64,000 nucleotides of DNA, from positions 1 through 64,000 of the forward strand of contig NC_044577.1 of assembly GCF_901933205.1 (NCBI RefSeq), in the 5' to 3' direction. This document shows positions 54,180 to 63,600 of the stretch, piece after piece. Made by a program: the position numbers and the translations under genes. Positions within the stretch are counted from its first letter, which is position 1, and each line of letters starts with the position of its first letter. This stretch comes from Camarhynchus parvulus (taxonomy: Eukaryota; Chordata; Aves; Passeriformes; Thraupidae). Under the pieces are notes generated by a model. It was not told the DNA's origin. It did no database searches and saw only the letters and a list, made by a program, of their open reading frames with translations.

Positions 54180-54490
54180 TGCAAAGGGGATGCGGTGTGA
54201 GCGGTGTTTGCGCTGAGTGTGAGGAATGGGCGTGTGTGTGTGGCAGGGCTGTGGGTGCGTGGGGGGCGGTGCGGTGGCGGGGTCAGGGGGTGAGGGGGGC
54301 GTGCAGCGAGCAGTGTGGGCCGTGTGAGGCGGTGGCGTGGGTGAGGTGTGGAAGGGCCGTGAGGGGTTGTGCGGGTGCGAGTGCGTGGTGTCCGTGTGCG
54401 GGCAGGGCGGCGAGGTGCGGCAGCGTGTGGCAGTGGGGAAGTGTGCGGGCTGTGCTGGGCCAGAGCGGGGCTGCGCGGGGACCCCTGGGG
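54180..54490. repeat. G/T-rich strand-asymmetric tract
   Basis: About 300 bp are extremely G- and T-rich and A/C-poor on the plus strand, with recurring GTGTG, GCGGTG and GGGGC phrases. The tract ends directly at the tRNA-Pro gene at 54497. The long open frames on both strands are compositional artefacts. Confidence 0.65.
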
Positions 54491-54496
54491 CACCGC

Positions 54497-54568
54497 GGCT
54501 CGTTGGTCTAGGGGTATGATTCTCGCTTAGGGTGCGAGAGGTCCCGGGTTCAAATCCCGGACGAGCCC
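54497..54568 (+). tRNA. tRNA-Pro (AGG)
   Basis: Identical to the genes at 52891 and 58777. The 3' flank CTGCTTTTTACACACCC, with a T5 terminator, is shared with the 58777 copy, so the two were duplicated with flanking DNA. Confidence 0.96.
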
Positions 54569-54624
54569 TGCTTTTTACACACCCAGCGCCCCCCTGACAC
54601 CGGGCTCACCCCCGGCCCCCGCGC

Positions 54625-54903
54625 TCACCCCAAGAGACACCGTGAGCCCCGTGGGGAAGGCCCTCTGCCGGCCTCCGCTCTCTACGGCGCCTGGGGAAGG
54701 GGGGACATCTCGCCCGGCATTTCCTTGCTGCCTGCCTTGGGCTGCCAGCAGGCAATGCCAGCTCCCCCGTGGCCACGGGCAGCCGCAGGGATTTCTTGTG
54801 GGCCATCTGGGCGCCTCTGGGGGCCCTGTATGCGGAGGGCTCAGGAGTGGCAAAAGGACATGGAGATGCTGGGACAAGCGCTCTCCCGCTGAGCTACATC
54901 CCC
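54625..54903. repeat. Inverted duplication, copy 1
   Basis: The 279 bp match the reverse complement of 59186-59493 with only a handful of substitutions (about four noticed). The sole length difference is a 29-bp deletion inside the tRNA-Ala at the right end. Similarity stops almost exactly at the 5' end of the tRNA. Confidence 0.9.
54861..54903 (-). pseudogene. tRNA-Ala with 29-bp internal deletion
   Basis: The 5' half (acceptor, D-arm and the first bases of the anticodon stem, ending GCGCTTG) is joined directly to the 3' end TCCCAGCATCTCCA. The anticodon and most of the T arm, including the B box, are missing, so no functional tRNA can be made. The intact counterpart is at 59186-59257. Confidence 0.92.
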
Positions 54904-55136
54904 CTGTGCAACAGGAAGGGGAGTTGGCCAAGTCCCCTCACCCCACTCTGCCCCCGTGGCTCCAAACCCGACTGCCACAGGCTGTACTCCACCTTTCCCA
55001 GCCCTGCGCTCCTCCTGGTTTAAGGATGTGCCCACACAAAACACTGCGCCCATCGCTGCTCCGCAGGCATCGCTTCCCTCCCTCCACCCCCACCCTGGCC
55101 CCACCGCATCCCACGGCGCGTAGGTGCCCAAAAGCA

Positions 55137-55208
55137 GGGCTCGTCCGGGATTTGAACCCGGGACCTCTCGCACCCGAAGCGAGAATCATACCCCTAGACC
55201 AACGAGCC
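55137..55208 (-). tRNA. tRNA-Pro (CGG)
   Basis: The same body as the Pro-AGG genes with one base changed in the anticodon loop, TTCGGGT, giving CGG. All stems and the A and B boxes are intact. The 3' flank TGCTTTTGGGCACC carries the terminator and the flank phrase shared by the proline copies. Confidence 0.95.
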
Positions 55209-56348
55209 AGATAGAAGTGCATAGGAGAAAAACCCTTTTTTTACTTCGAGTACTCACAGAACTGCCTGGTGTGAGATGGGACCTGTGGCAGCTCTGTTTG
55301 TCCCTGTGGATGGTCACCATGAAAAGGTCACCCTTGTTCTTCCCTGGCTGTGGAGATGTCACCTGGGCATATGTAGCAGGTTGCTCTGGAATGCCAGAGA
55401 CTGGAATGGAGGAAACAAACAATGCTCTATTTCCCAAACAATCGGTGTTAAACAAAGAAAATAGGTCACGCTGCTTTTGGTGTTGAATAAAGCTGAAACC
55501 AGCCTGACTCATCAACCTCGAATTTAAACATCCTGATAGTGAGATGAAGATACAGTAGCTCTGGTAAAATATCTGGATAAAGGAACAAACAAGAAATATT
55601 ACTGATAACTTTACTAAAGCTGTTGAGCTGGCACAGCTGGCCTGGACATATCTGGCTCACAGTCCACGCTTTTATAGTATAAAAGTCCCAGATTTGAATG
55701 GCAGGATTTTCTGACTGATCCTTTCTTGAAGGGTATGTGTGGAGATTCCTCCCTGCGAGGCAGTCCTCAAGGCCACTCCTTAAGGCTGAGCCCAAGAGAT
55801 TTGCCCCCAGTCACTGGCTGGTCTGGGTGAGAAACATCAAACTTTACTTAATAATTGGTTTTGGCAGCTTTAATATATTTGCTTTAATATAATTGTTTCA
55901 AAGTTCCTTCACAGTGCACTATATTGTAATAGTTGTTTTAGCACTTATATTGTGTAGTAAATACTTCTGATTAAGATTTTTTTGTCTAATCATGGTAATA
56001 AATAATATGTATTTGTGTAAGTATTAATTTTAATATTTATTTTTAATCCTGCAGGATAAAGCTGTATAAAATTTCTACTACACCTATACAATATTTTAGA
56101 GATAAATCACTGCAAAATCTGGGGCTAAGGTTGGGTCCAGCCACACCCAGGCTCCTCTCTGAGAAGTTTAGAAAGCCAGGGGTTCCTCTCCGCATTTCAA
56201 GATTCAATGGGAGTTTCTAAACTTCGTCTGAAGCTCCCACCCTGCCCAGCACAGCACGGCTATGGGCTGTACCTGCCTGGTTTCAAAATGGGGGCCACAA
56301 GGAGCAGGGGGGTCGGCAGAACGCCGGAGGGGGGGGGGTGCCCAGGCA
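55209..56348. other. Spacer in the tRNA cluster
   Basis: About 1.1 kb without a recognised gene. It includes an AT-rich stretch (55840-56110). A G-rich run of about 12 G at 56328-56339 precedes the tRNA-Ala at 56349. Confidence 0.45.
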
Positions 56349-56420
56349 GGGGATGTAGCTCAGTGGAAGAGCGCTTGCTTCGCATGTAAGAGGCCCTGGG
56401 TTCAACCCCCAGCATCTCCA
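56349..56420 (+). tRNA. tRNA-Ala (CGC)
   Basis: A 72-nt alanine tRNA: acceptor GGGGATG/CATCTCC with discriminator A, the G3:U70 type pair that marks alanine, anticodon loop TTCGCAT, B box GGTTCAACCCC. A T6 terminator follows at 56424. Confidence 0.9.
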
Positions 56421-56775
56421 GCCTTTTTTCCCTCCTCAAACCCACCTCCTCCACGGGCCAGTGATGATAAACTCGCATCTGCCTCGGGAAGGGCTCCCCA
56501 AAGGTGAGTGATGCACCATGGCAGAGCTTGCCCCGAGGCTGCGGTGGCAGCATGACCCCCACTGCCCTGCAGCTCCTTCCCAACCCAGGAGGGAACCAGC
56601 CCTGGGCATGGCTGAGCTGTGCCTGTGCCCATGGGCACTGGGCAGCCCTGTGCTCCTGGCAGCGATGGCGCCATTCCATCCCAGGGGTCACCCAGCGAGG
56701 GAGGCTGCCTGTGCCCTCTGTGCTGGGCAGTGCCTCCCCACCCCTGCCCTGACACTGCAGAGGCCATGCCTAGCC

Positions 56776-56945
56776 GCAGGTGCCCAAAAGGAGGGGTCAT
56801 GCAGGAGCGGAGCCTAGAGTCCCCAAGCCCACCCAATGCAAGAGCACTGCCCCTTCCCTATCCACTGCTCTCCAGGGATCAAAATCCTGAGGGAAGGGGT
56901 CAGTTGCCTTAGTGCCCCACCCCATCCAGCCGCGGGTAAAACCTA
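56776..56945. other. Spacer with a faint proline-tRNA flank remnant
   Basis: AGGTGCCCAAAAGGAGGGGTCATGCAGGAG at the start resembles the 3' flank plus acceptor end of the minus-strand proline copies, but the rest of the tRNA is unrecognisable. Nothing else was found. It is a weak call. Confidence 0.3.
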
Positions 56946-56946
56946 T

Positions 56947-57028
56947 CGCTGTGAGCAGGATTCGAACCTGCGCAGGGAATCCCTATTGGATTTCAAGTCC
57001 AACGCCTTCACCCCTCGGCCATCACAGC
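56947..57028 (-). tRNA. tRNA-Ser (TGA)
   Basis: An 82-nt serine tRNA with acceptor GCTGTGA/TCACAGC and discriminator G, anticodon loop CTTGAAA (TGA), a long variable arm, and T arm GCAGGTTCGAATCCTGC. The D-loop has GAGGGGTGAAGG instead of the usual GAGTGGTTAAGG. A T3-plus flank is weak as a terminator (TAGGTTTTACC). Confidence 0.9.
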
Positions 57029-57283
57029 CCCTGGTGCTGCTCATCGTGCTGAGGACAGCTGGGGACACCCCACTTTGCCCCAGGCTATGCCATCCCCCAG
57101 CCTGGTGTGGGGCTCTGCTCAGCCCCAGTAGCCGCACCTGGAGGGCTGGGAAAAGGGAACATGCAGGAATATTAACTGATGGCTGGAAAATATCCAGGTG
57201 TCTTGGCCACAAGACGGGCAGCACAGGGAAGCATCCTCCAAGGATGCCCAGGGATACAGCAGGTCTTGTAGGGAAGAAAAACA

Positions 57284-57355
57284 TGGAGATACTGGGGCTT
57301 GATCCCAGGGCCTCTTGCATGCAAAGCAAGCGCTCTCCCGCTGAGCTACATCCCC
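57284..57355 (-). tRNA. tRNA-Ala (TGC), variant
   Basis: The fold is complete with anticodon loop TTTGCAT (TGC). The T loop reads GATCAAG, so the nearly invariant U54 of the B box is changed to A, and the last acceptor pair is G:U. It may be a weak gene or an early pseudogene. It shares these features with the copy at 59186. Confidence 0.7.
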
Positions 57356-57539
57356 CTGTGCCAGGCTGGCAGGGCAGGGAGATGGGCTGGCTGAGTCCCT
57401 TCATCCCTGGGGCACACACTGCCAGCCTTGGGACATGGATCCTGCCCGCCCAGCCAGGAAGGAGCACCCAGCCCTCTGTGCCAGAGCCCTGCTTATGCCG
57501 CTGTCCCATGTGCCAGCCAAAGAAGTTAGGTGCCCAAAA

Positions 57540-57611
57540 GGTGGGGTCATCGAGGAGGTGAACCCAGGACCTCTCACACCTTAAGTGAGAATCATGCCCC
57601 TGATCTGTGCC
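57540..57611 (-). pseudogene. Degenerate tRNA-Pro
   Basis: A proline-tRNA relic: GATTCTCACTTAAGGTGTGAG preserves the anticodon arm, but the loop is shifted to TTAAGGT, and the acceptor (GGCACAG against ATGACCC) and T arm (GGTTCACCTCC) are broken. The flank phrase TTTTGGGCACC is kept. Confidence 0.75.
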
Positions 57612-57822
57612 CCCCAATTCTGGGAGTTGAAGAGGGTGCCTAATGTTGTCTTTTGCCCCTTGGCACAGCCTGGAACAAGGAAATCATCTAACGGTGCCCA
57701 GGAGGTGGGGCTGGCATTTGGAGGCGTCCATAGTGCAAAACTTCTCTGAATCCAGTGGCCACAGGGGTCGGTGGAGGACGAAGACAGCGGGGACCCTTGG
57801 ACACCACCCTCCCCTTGCACAG

Positions 57823-57894
57823 GGGCATGTACCTCAGCGGGACAGCGCTTGCTTTGCATGCAGGAGGCCTTGGGATCAACCCCCAGCATCTCCA
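57823..57894 (+). pseudogene. Degenerate tRNA-Ala (TGC)
   Basis: It resembles the alanine genes at 57284 and 59186 but has GGGCATG at the acceptor, TACCTCAGCGGGACAG in the D-arm (A-box damage) and a mismatch in the anticodon stem. The 3' flank TGTCCTTTTGCC matches that of the 59186 copy. Confidence 0.75.
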
Positions 57895-58186
57895 TGTCCT
57901 TTTGCCTCTCCAGACCCGTCCCTGTTGGTTGTGGGGCTGGCAGAGCCCTCTACAGACCCTAACCAAAAACACTGGCGCTGCCTGGGGGCATGGCAGGCCC
58001 AGGAGTGCGGGGGACAGCAGCGGTACACAGCGGGTGCCACACGCCATGCCAGCCCCTCGAGCTGCCCCACTCATCCTGCCCAGCCCCAAGCTGCAGTGAC
58101 TGGGGGGCAACAAGGGGAAGACCCCAGAGGGCTCTGCACCTCCAGAGAAAAACAGGACAGGCTCTGACCAAAACGACAATTCCTCT

Positions 58187-58245
58187 GGGAGTGAGACCCA
58201 CATCTCCTCATACCTTAAGGTGGAAACACACCCCAAACCTGCATT
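58187..58245 (-). pseudogene. Faint proline-tRNA relic
   Basis: GGTTTGGGGTGTGTTTCCACC followed by TTAAGGTATGAGGAGATGTGGG parallels the anticodon and T arms of the degenerate copy at 57540. It is too decayed to be sure. Confidence 0.3.
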
Positions 58246-58467
58246 GTTGGGCACCTTGGCAGCACTGCCCTGGGCTTGCGTCGGTCCCAGCTGGCCCATC
58301 GGTAAAAAGAGGTAACCCCATCACCGGGAGGACTTCCCCCGATCCCAGAGTGAGTGGTCCATGACTCCCTGCCCTACGATGCTACATATTCCTTGATAGC
58401 AAGAGAAGAAAGTTAAGACGCCGTGTATGCCGAGAGGGTCGACTCCCATCTACGCCGGTAAAACCAT

Positions 58468-58549
58468 GTGAGTGAGCAGGATTGGAACCTGCGCAGGGAG
58501 CCCCTGCTGGATTTCGAGTGCAAGGCGTTCACCCCTCGGCCATCGCAGC
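58468..58549 (-). pseudogene. Degenerate tRNA-Ser (CGA)
   Basis: The frame of a serine tRNA is clear (ATGGCCGAGGGGTGAACGCC, anticodon loop CTCGAAA, long variable arm). The anticodon stem is mismatched (TTGCA against TCCAG), the T loop reads TTCCAAT and the 3' acceptor strand no longer pairs. Confidence 0.78.
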
Positions 58550-58776
58550 GCCGGCGGCGTGCGGGGGAGGAGCGGCGGGGGCGGCGGGGGCGGCGGAGCG
58601 CTGTGGCGGGCAGCGGTTCGGGGCGCGGTTCGGGGCGCGGTTCGGGGCGCGGAGGTTCGGGGCTGCGGTGTCGGGGCTGCGGTGTCGGGGCTGCGGTGTC
58701 GGGGCCTTGCGGGAGGCGGGGCAGGGCGGGGCGGGGCGGGGGAGAGCGGAGCCTTGTGGGAGGGGGTTCGCGCCGC
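58550..58776. repeat. G-rich minisatellite upstream of tRNA-Pro
   Basis: GGGGCGCGGTTC is repeated about 3.5 times from 58618 and the 15-mer GGGGCTGCGGTGTC-like unit three times from 58657. The remainder is GGCGG- and GGGGCG-rich. It ends directly at the tRNA-Pro gene and is G-rich on its coding strand, with quadruplex potential. Confidence 0.8.
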
Positions 58777-58848
58777 GGCTCGTTGGTCTAGGGGTATGAT
58801 TCTCGCTTAGGGTGCGAGAGGTCCCGGGTTCAAATCCCGGACGAGCCC
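58777..58848 (+). tRNA. tRNA-Pro (AGG)
   Basis: Identical to 54497-54568, including the downstream CTGCTTTTTACACACCC terminator flank and the CCGC before the gene. All arms pair. Confidence 0.96.
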
Positions 58849-59185
58849 TGCTTTTTACACACCCGCTGCTCACCCTCACCACACCTCAACCCGCTGCAAG
58901 CACGCTGGCCTGGCATTCGCACTCCCCCTCGCCACCTCCGCCCCGGCCGACACTGCCGCCGCCCGACACAGTCCTGCCACGCCTCCACTCTGCCCCTGGC
59001 CTGCCTGCTGTGCCGCACACTTCTTCGCCCTGCTCCAAGGCCCTGACCAGCCCACTGGCACCTAAGGCACCCGCACTGCCTGCAAACACCTGAAGCCCCT
59101 TTCCCCAGCATGGGCGGCAGGACAAGGCAGCAGGCCCAGGCATTTGCTCGGATGCAGGAGAACGCCAGGCCAGGCCCAGTGGCAG

Positions 59186-59257
59186 GGGGATGTAGCTCAG
59201 CGGGAGAGCGCTTGCTTTGCATGCAAGAGGCCCTGGGATCAAGCCCCAGCATCTCCA
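59186..59257 (+). tRNA. tRNA-Ala (TGC), variant
   Basis: It has a complete cloverleaf with acceptor GGGGATG/CATCTCC, anticodon loop TTTGCAT and T loop GATCAAG (U54 changed to A). The T4 terminator is in CGTCCTTTTGCC. This is the intact source-type copy of the deleted tRNA at 54861-54903. Confidence 0.75.
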
Positions 59258-59493
59258 CGTCCTTTTGCCGCTCCTGAGCCCCCCGCATACAGGGCCCCCA
59301 GAGGCGCCCAGATGGCCCACAAGAAATCCCTGCGGCTGCCTGTGGCCACGGGGGAGCTGGCATTGCCTGCTGGCAGCCCAAGGCAGGCAGCAAGGAAATG
59401 CCGGGCGAGATGTCCCCCCTTCCCCAGGCGCCGTAGAGAGCGGAGGCCGGCAGAGGGCCTTCCCCACGGGGCTCACGGTGTCTCTTGGGGTGA
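59186..59493. repeat. Inverted duplication, copy 2
   Basis: It is the 308-bp counterpart, in opposite orientation, of 54625-54903. It begins at the first base of the tRNA-Ala and ends in CTCTTGGGGTGA. The only indel between copies is the 29-bp gap in the tRNA. Confidence 0.9.
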
Positions 59494-59846
59494 CCATTGT
59501 CTTTGTGGGACTATTGGTGCTGGGGGGGAGCAGCCAGAAAGGGAGATGAGACAGGCTGTCACCTCAGGGCAGTGTAGGGGGGCAGCTGGAACAGCTCTGC
59601 CAGGGCAAGGGGAGGGGGCAGCATGTCCCTGTAGGATCTGGGGACTGCCAAATCCAACTGGTGGTGCTTATGGGATGTGTTGGTCTCCCTGTGCCAGGGC
59701 CTTGGGTCAGCACCGGGAGTGTTCCCAGCAGCAAAAAGAGATGGGGTTTGCAGCTGGGAAACCCCAAACCTGGGGCAGCATGTGGGCAGAGAAGTGGGCA
59801 GAGTATCAGGTGTTTTAAGGAGCAACCAGTGTCAGGAGTGCCAGTG

Positions 59847-59920
59847 GGTGCCATGGCTCACCTGGTCAATGTGCCTGTCTTGTAAACAGGAGATCTTGGG
59901 TTCAGCTCCCAGTGGTGCCT
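59847..59920 (+). pseudogene. Degenerate tRNA-Thr (TGT)
   Basis: A cloverleaf can be drawn: acceptor GGTGCCA/TGGTGCC, anticodon loop CTTGTAA (TGT), T arm TTGGGTTCAGCTCCCA. The T loop has G at the normally invariant A58, and the D-arm is altered (TGGCTCACCTGGTCAA). It is better preserved than the 52550 copy but probably not functional. Confidence 0.65.
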
Positions 59921-60527
59921 CAGCCTGCGGGACTATTTTTCCTCTCTGTCCTGAACTGGGGGCACTGCTGGGGGTCCTTGTCCTGCTCAGAGCACCGTCA
60001 GCCCCCGGCTCTCTGTCCCACCTGACTCTACTCTGGGAATAAAATGTTTCTTTCTGCTTCCTCTCCCTTCTCACCTCACATTGGAGAGTTGGGCTAAACT
60101 ATTTCCAGAAACCAGGCAATTTGGGAAATAAGAGATACATTAGATGCTGTCTGGACCCCTCCCATCTTCCCTATTACTTTGCACAGCTGGTGTGGAATCA
60201 TGTGGGAAAACCTTCTGGACACAGGGTGGGTGTGGGTGTGTAATGGAGATGCCTGGTGCACGCTTTTTTGTGGCAACAATAAATGCCATGTTACTCTTTG
60301 CCACCCCATGGACACAGAGGGAAGAGGGAGAGGGGCAAATGAATCACAAACACTTGCTTGTCTCCCTGCCCTGCTGTGACAGGAGCTGCCAGGGCTCTGC
60401 CTGCGCAGCCTTGCCCACCAAAGGACACCCTGAAGAACCAGCTCCAGTATTGCTGTCCATGGACAAACAAAAAGACCAAAAAAAATCTGCAAAAACAAAT
60501 TTTGCTAAAAGGAGCACACTGACAGAG
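59921..60527. other. Spacer in the tRNA cluster
   Basis: No gene, RNA or repeat was recognised between the threonine relic and the last serine tRNA. Confidence 0.45.
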
Positions 60528-60609
60528 GACGAGGTGGCCGAGTGGTTAAGGCGATGGACTGCTAATCCATTGTACTCTGCACGCGTGGGTTCGAATCCCA
60601 CCCTCGTCG
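60528..60609 (+). tRNA. tRNA-Ser (GCT)
   Basis: The same as the 50902 and 51410 genes except for one base in the variable arm (GTACTCTGC instead of GTGCTCTGC). All stems are intact. Unlike those copies, no T4 run follows closely; the first is about 30 bases downstream. It marks the right edge of the tRNA cluster. Confidence 0.93.
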
Positions 60610-63600
60610 GGCCGCCTGTGAGTTCTTTCCTAAAGTCAGCTTTTTGGTGCAGCTTGCCCCGTATCCTCCTGCGCTCCGTGTTTTGCTCTGCTCTGTCAAA
60701 TGCACATTACATCTGCCCCTGGACTGCTGCTCCCAGGGGCTGAGCCTGCTCCTCGTGCCTCGGGATCTGGTGTGGCCGCTCTGTGCAATGGCAGCGGGGT
60801 GCCCGAGCCCGCCTGCCGGCCTCTCTCCTGCCGTCCCACTGCCTCCTCCCCAGGAGTACTGAACTGTAGGCAGGGAAGGTCAGGACCCGCCACCCCTGGG
60901 CATCCTCCAGGATGCCAGTGGGAGTCAAAAGCTGCCTCTGGCGTGTCCCAGAGGTGCCTGTTCTGGAGAAGGCAGAGCTACTGCGCACTGGCAGCTCCCT
61001 CCTGTGCCTGGAGCCGCGCTCACAGTGGAGACTCCTGGAGACAGGAGAGAGTGACCAATGGCAAGATGAAGAGGAAAGAGGTAAAACTGCTTCTGGAATC
61101 TCCGTGGTCTTGCAGAGAGGAAAGCCCTGCATCTGGGAGTCTGTGCTTCGAGGCACCTGGGGAAAGGTATCGTGCCAGTCTTTCTAGTGCCTTCCCCTTC
61201 TCCCCTCTACCCCTCTCCACCGATGAGGATGTGGCCGACCAATTCCATGTCTTCAAGACAAGGTGAGGATGCTCAGGCTCAGCTGCCCACACCTTTTTGA
61301 CCGTCACTGTGGCTACATTTCCTTCCCATGCCTTGGGGAGATGTCTCTGGGGACCAGTGAGAAGCTGCTTCCCTCCATCAGTGTCTCCTGAGCCAGAAAC
61401 ATGACCAGGCTGGGGGGAAACACTGGCCCCATCCCATTCCACTGCCATGAGATGCTGTGGTGCTTGGCCAGGTCTGCCACCCTAGGAAGGGGGAATGTTG
61501 CTGCCTGGACAGCCAGGTGCCCTGCAAGGGATCTGTGTGAGATTTCCTGGGACAAATGCATGCATTTGTGTCCAGCCCTGCAGAGAGACCAACCTGCGGT
61601 TGGAGATGATGAAATGGGCTGGGGTGGTGGGTGCAGAGGTACAGCAGTGCATGGCAGGGAGATTGCTGTCACAGGATAGGACCTGGGACTTGCAGGGCAC
61701 TGGCAGCCAGGAGAGGATCCCCACTGATTCCCTTGGGACTCCCTCCAATCCTGCCCTGGCACACACATGTCCCTGTCCTGGTGAGGGGTGACGAGTCCTC
61801 CTGAAGGGAATGTGCCACTGTCAGTGGTGCTGTGGGGCATCAGCCCACCCAGGGACCTGGAAATTACAGGGATCCTTTGGCAGCATGGAACTGGATCATC
61901 TGCAGCCTCGGGACAGCGCCTGGCAGCCGGAGCCCGGCTCTCCCCAGTGGCACCCGCTGGGCTCCCTGGGCTGCACAAAGTGGCCCTGGAGCACCCCGAG
62001 TCTGCTTTGGCAAGGACACAGGCAGCCAGGATGCTCTGTGACTGAGTCTGGCTGCATCAAGATTCTGCCTTCTGGCACTGGGGTGTCCCACTCATCCATC
62101 AGCCGTCTGGGAGCGGTCCCTGACTGTCCTGCTGCCAGGAGGCAAGCCCTGGGTGAGCACCCTGCATGCAGACATTCCTTGGAGATGGGATGCTGTAGGT
62201 CTGTTGCTGCTCCAAGATGTGCCCCTGCCTTTGGCTTTCAGGAGAAATTTTAGGACAGGGGCAAGCTCCTGCCCTCCAGCCAGTCTCGGACACATCCAGC
62301 CCTTGGGTCACTGGAAATCAAAATGCAAAGTGCAACTGGGACTGGTGATAGGAAGGGAAACACATGGATTATTGATCCTGGGCCATGTTTTTTGTGTCCT
62401 TACTTGCAGGAAGGGGCAGGGCTGAGGTGGCCGCACATCCTGGATCCATGCAGAAGTTAAGAAAATGGATCCGACGTTTTGTTTGGTGAAATTTTTTCAG
62501 GTTTGAGGTTCATCCAGAGAAAGCCATGTCTCAAGCAGTAAGTGCTCATTCCCTGAAATTAATACAGATTGGAAATACAGTCTTTGTTTTTCTCCCAAAT
62601 CTCTGCCCTTTCCCCATCTGTTTTCCTTTTTAAAAATTCAGTCACTACACAGATCAGATTATTTTAACTTCCTAACACGTGTCTTTTGTTTCCCCTGCTG
62701 TCTTTTCTGGAAAAAGGACTTGTTTCAGTCCACAGATCTGCTCACGTTTGACAACGTTTCCCCTCTGAGTGCCACATTGCATTTATCCCAAGCATCACTG
62801 CATCTATGGATATTATTCTCGGGCATGATGGCCCAGTGTGAGCAGAATTTCAAGTGCTTAAACTGTATTTCAAAACTGAAACACACAGTGAGGCTGCAGT
62901 TCTGAATATCCCACCTGGAAGCCTGGAAGGGAGTCACCCAGGAAGGGCTGTTTTCCTGAAAAAATGGGAGTCCACAGAGACACAGAACAGGAAAAAAAAA
63001 AAAAAAAACCAAACCAGATTGGTAGAAGAAGGGTTTAATTCTTAAGCTGTGGGTCCAAGATGCACTTGTGGCATCAATTCATTATTCAAGAGTGGAACAA
63101 AAAGCAGCACAGTAAAGCTTAAACTGTAACCCCATCTTTTCCTGCTTCCCAAGTCGCCATTTAGGACATTATGAATGATGAACCCACAGCGTCCTGCCTT
63201 ACTCCAGGAGCCGCCAAGTTGCTTCTCCCTGAAGCCCATATCCTCTGCTGAACCTCAGAAGACCTGATTCCCTTTTTCCCCTCCCAGAATGATGCTAAAA
63301 AATAGCTGAGTTCGTCCTCAGAACCTTGCAAAGGCTTTGTTGCCCTGACAGGCAGGCAGAGTCACTAGGGACCATCCAGTGAGATCCATTGTGGCCAAGT
63401 CATCTCAAGAACTCAAATGACCCCCCAAACCCCACAAGGCACATCTTTAACAAGATGCTCACAGCCCCACACACACATAGTACACGTCTCCCAGTTCTGC
63501 CAGGGTTTATTCCAGGGCAGGAGATGTTTGTGCTGTCGGGCTCTGCTGGTGTGAAATAAAAAGCCTGTTTCAGACTTTCCTTGCCTCTAGAGCTCATGAT

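Noticed and set aside
53600..59500. Large open frames in the tRNA cluster (for example 56836-57561 and 59144-59818)
   Set aside because: They read through tRNA genes and the inverted duplication in both directions; the tRNA structure explains the sequence.
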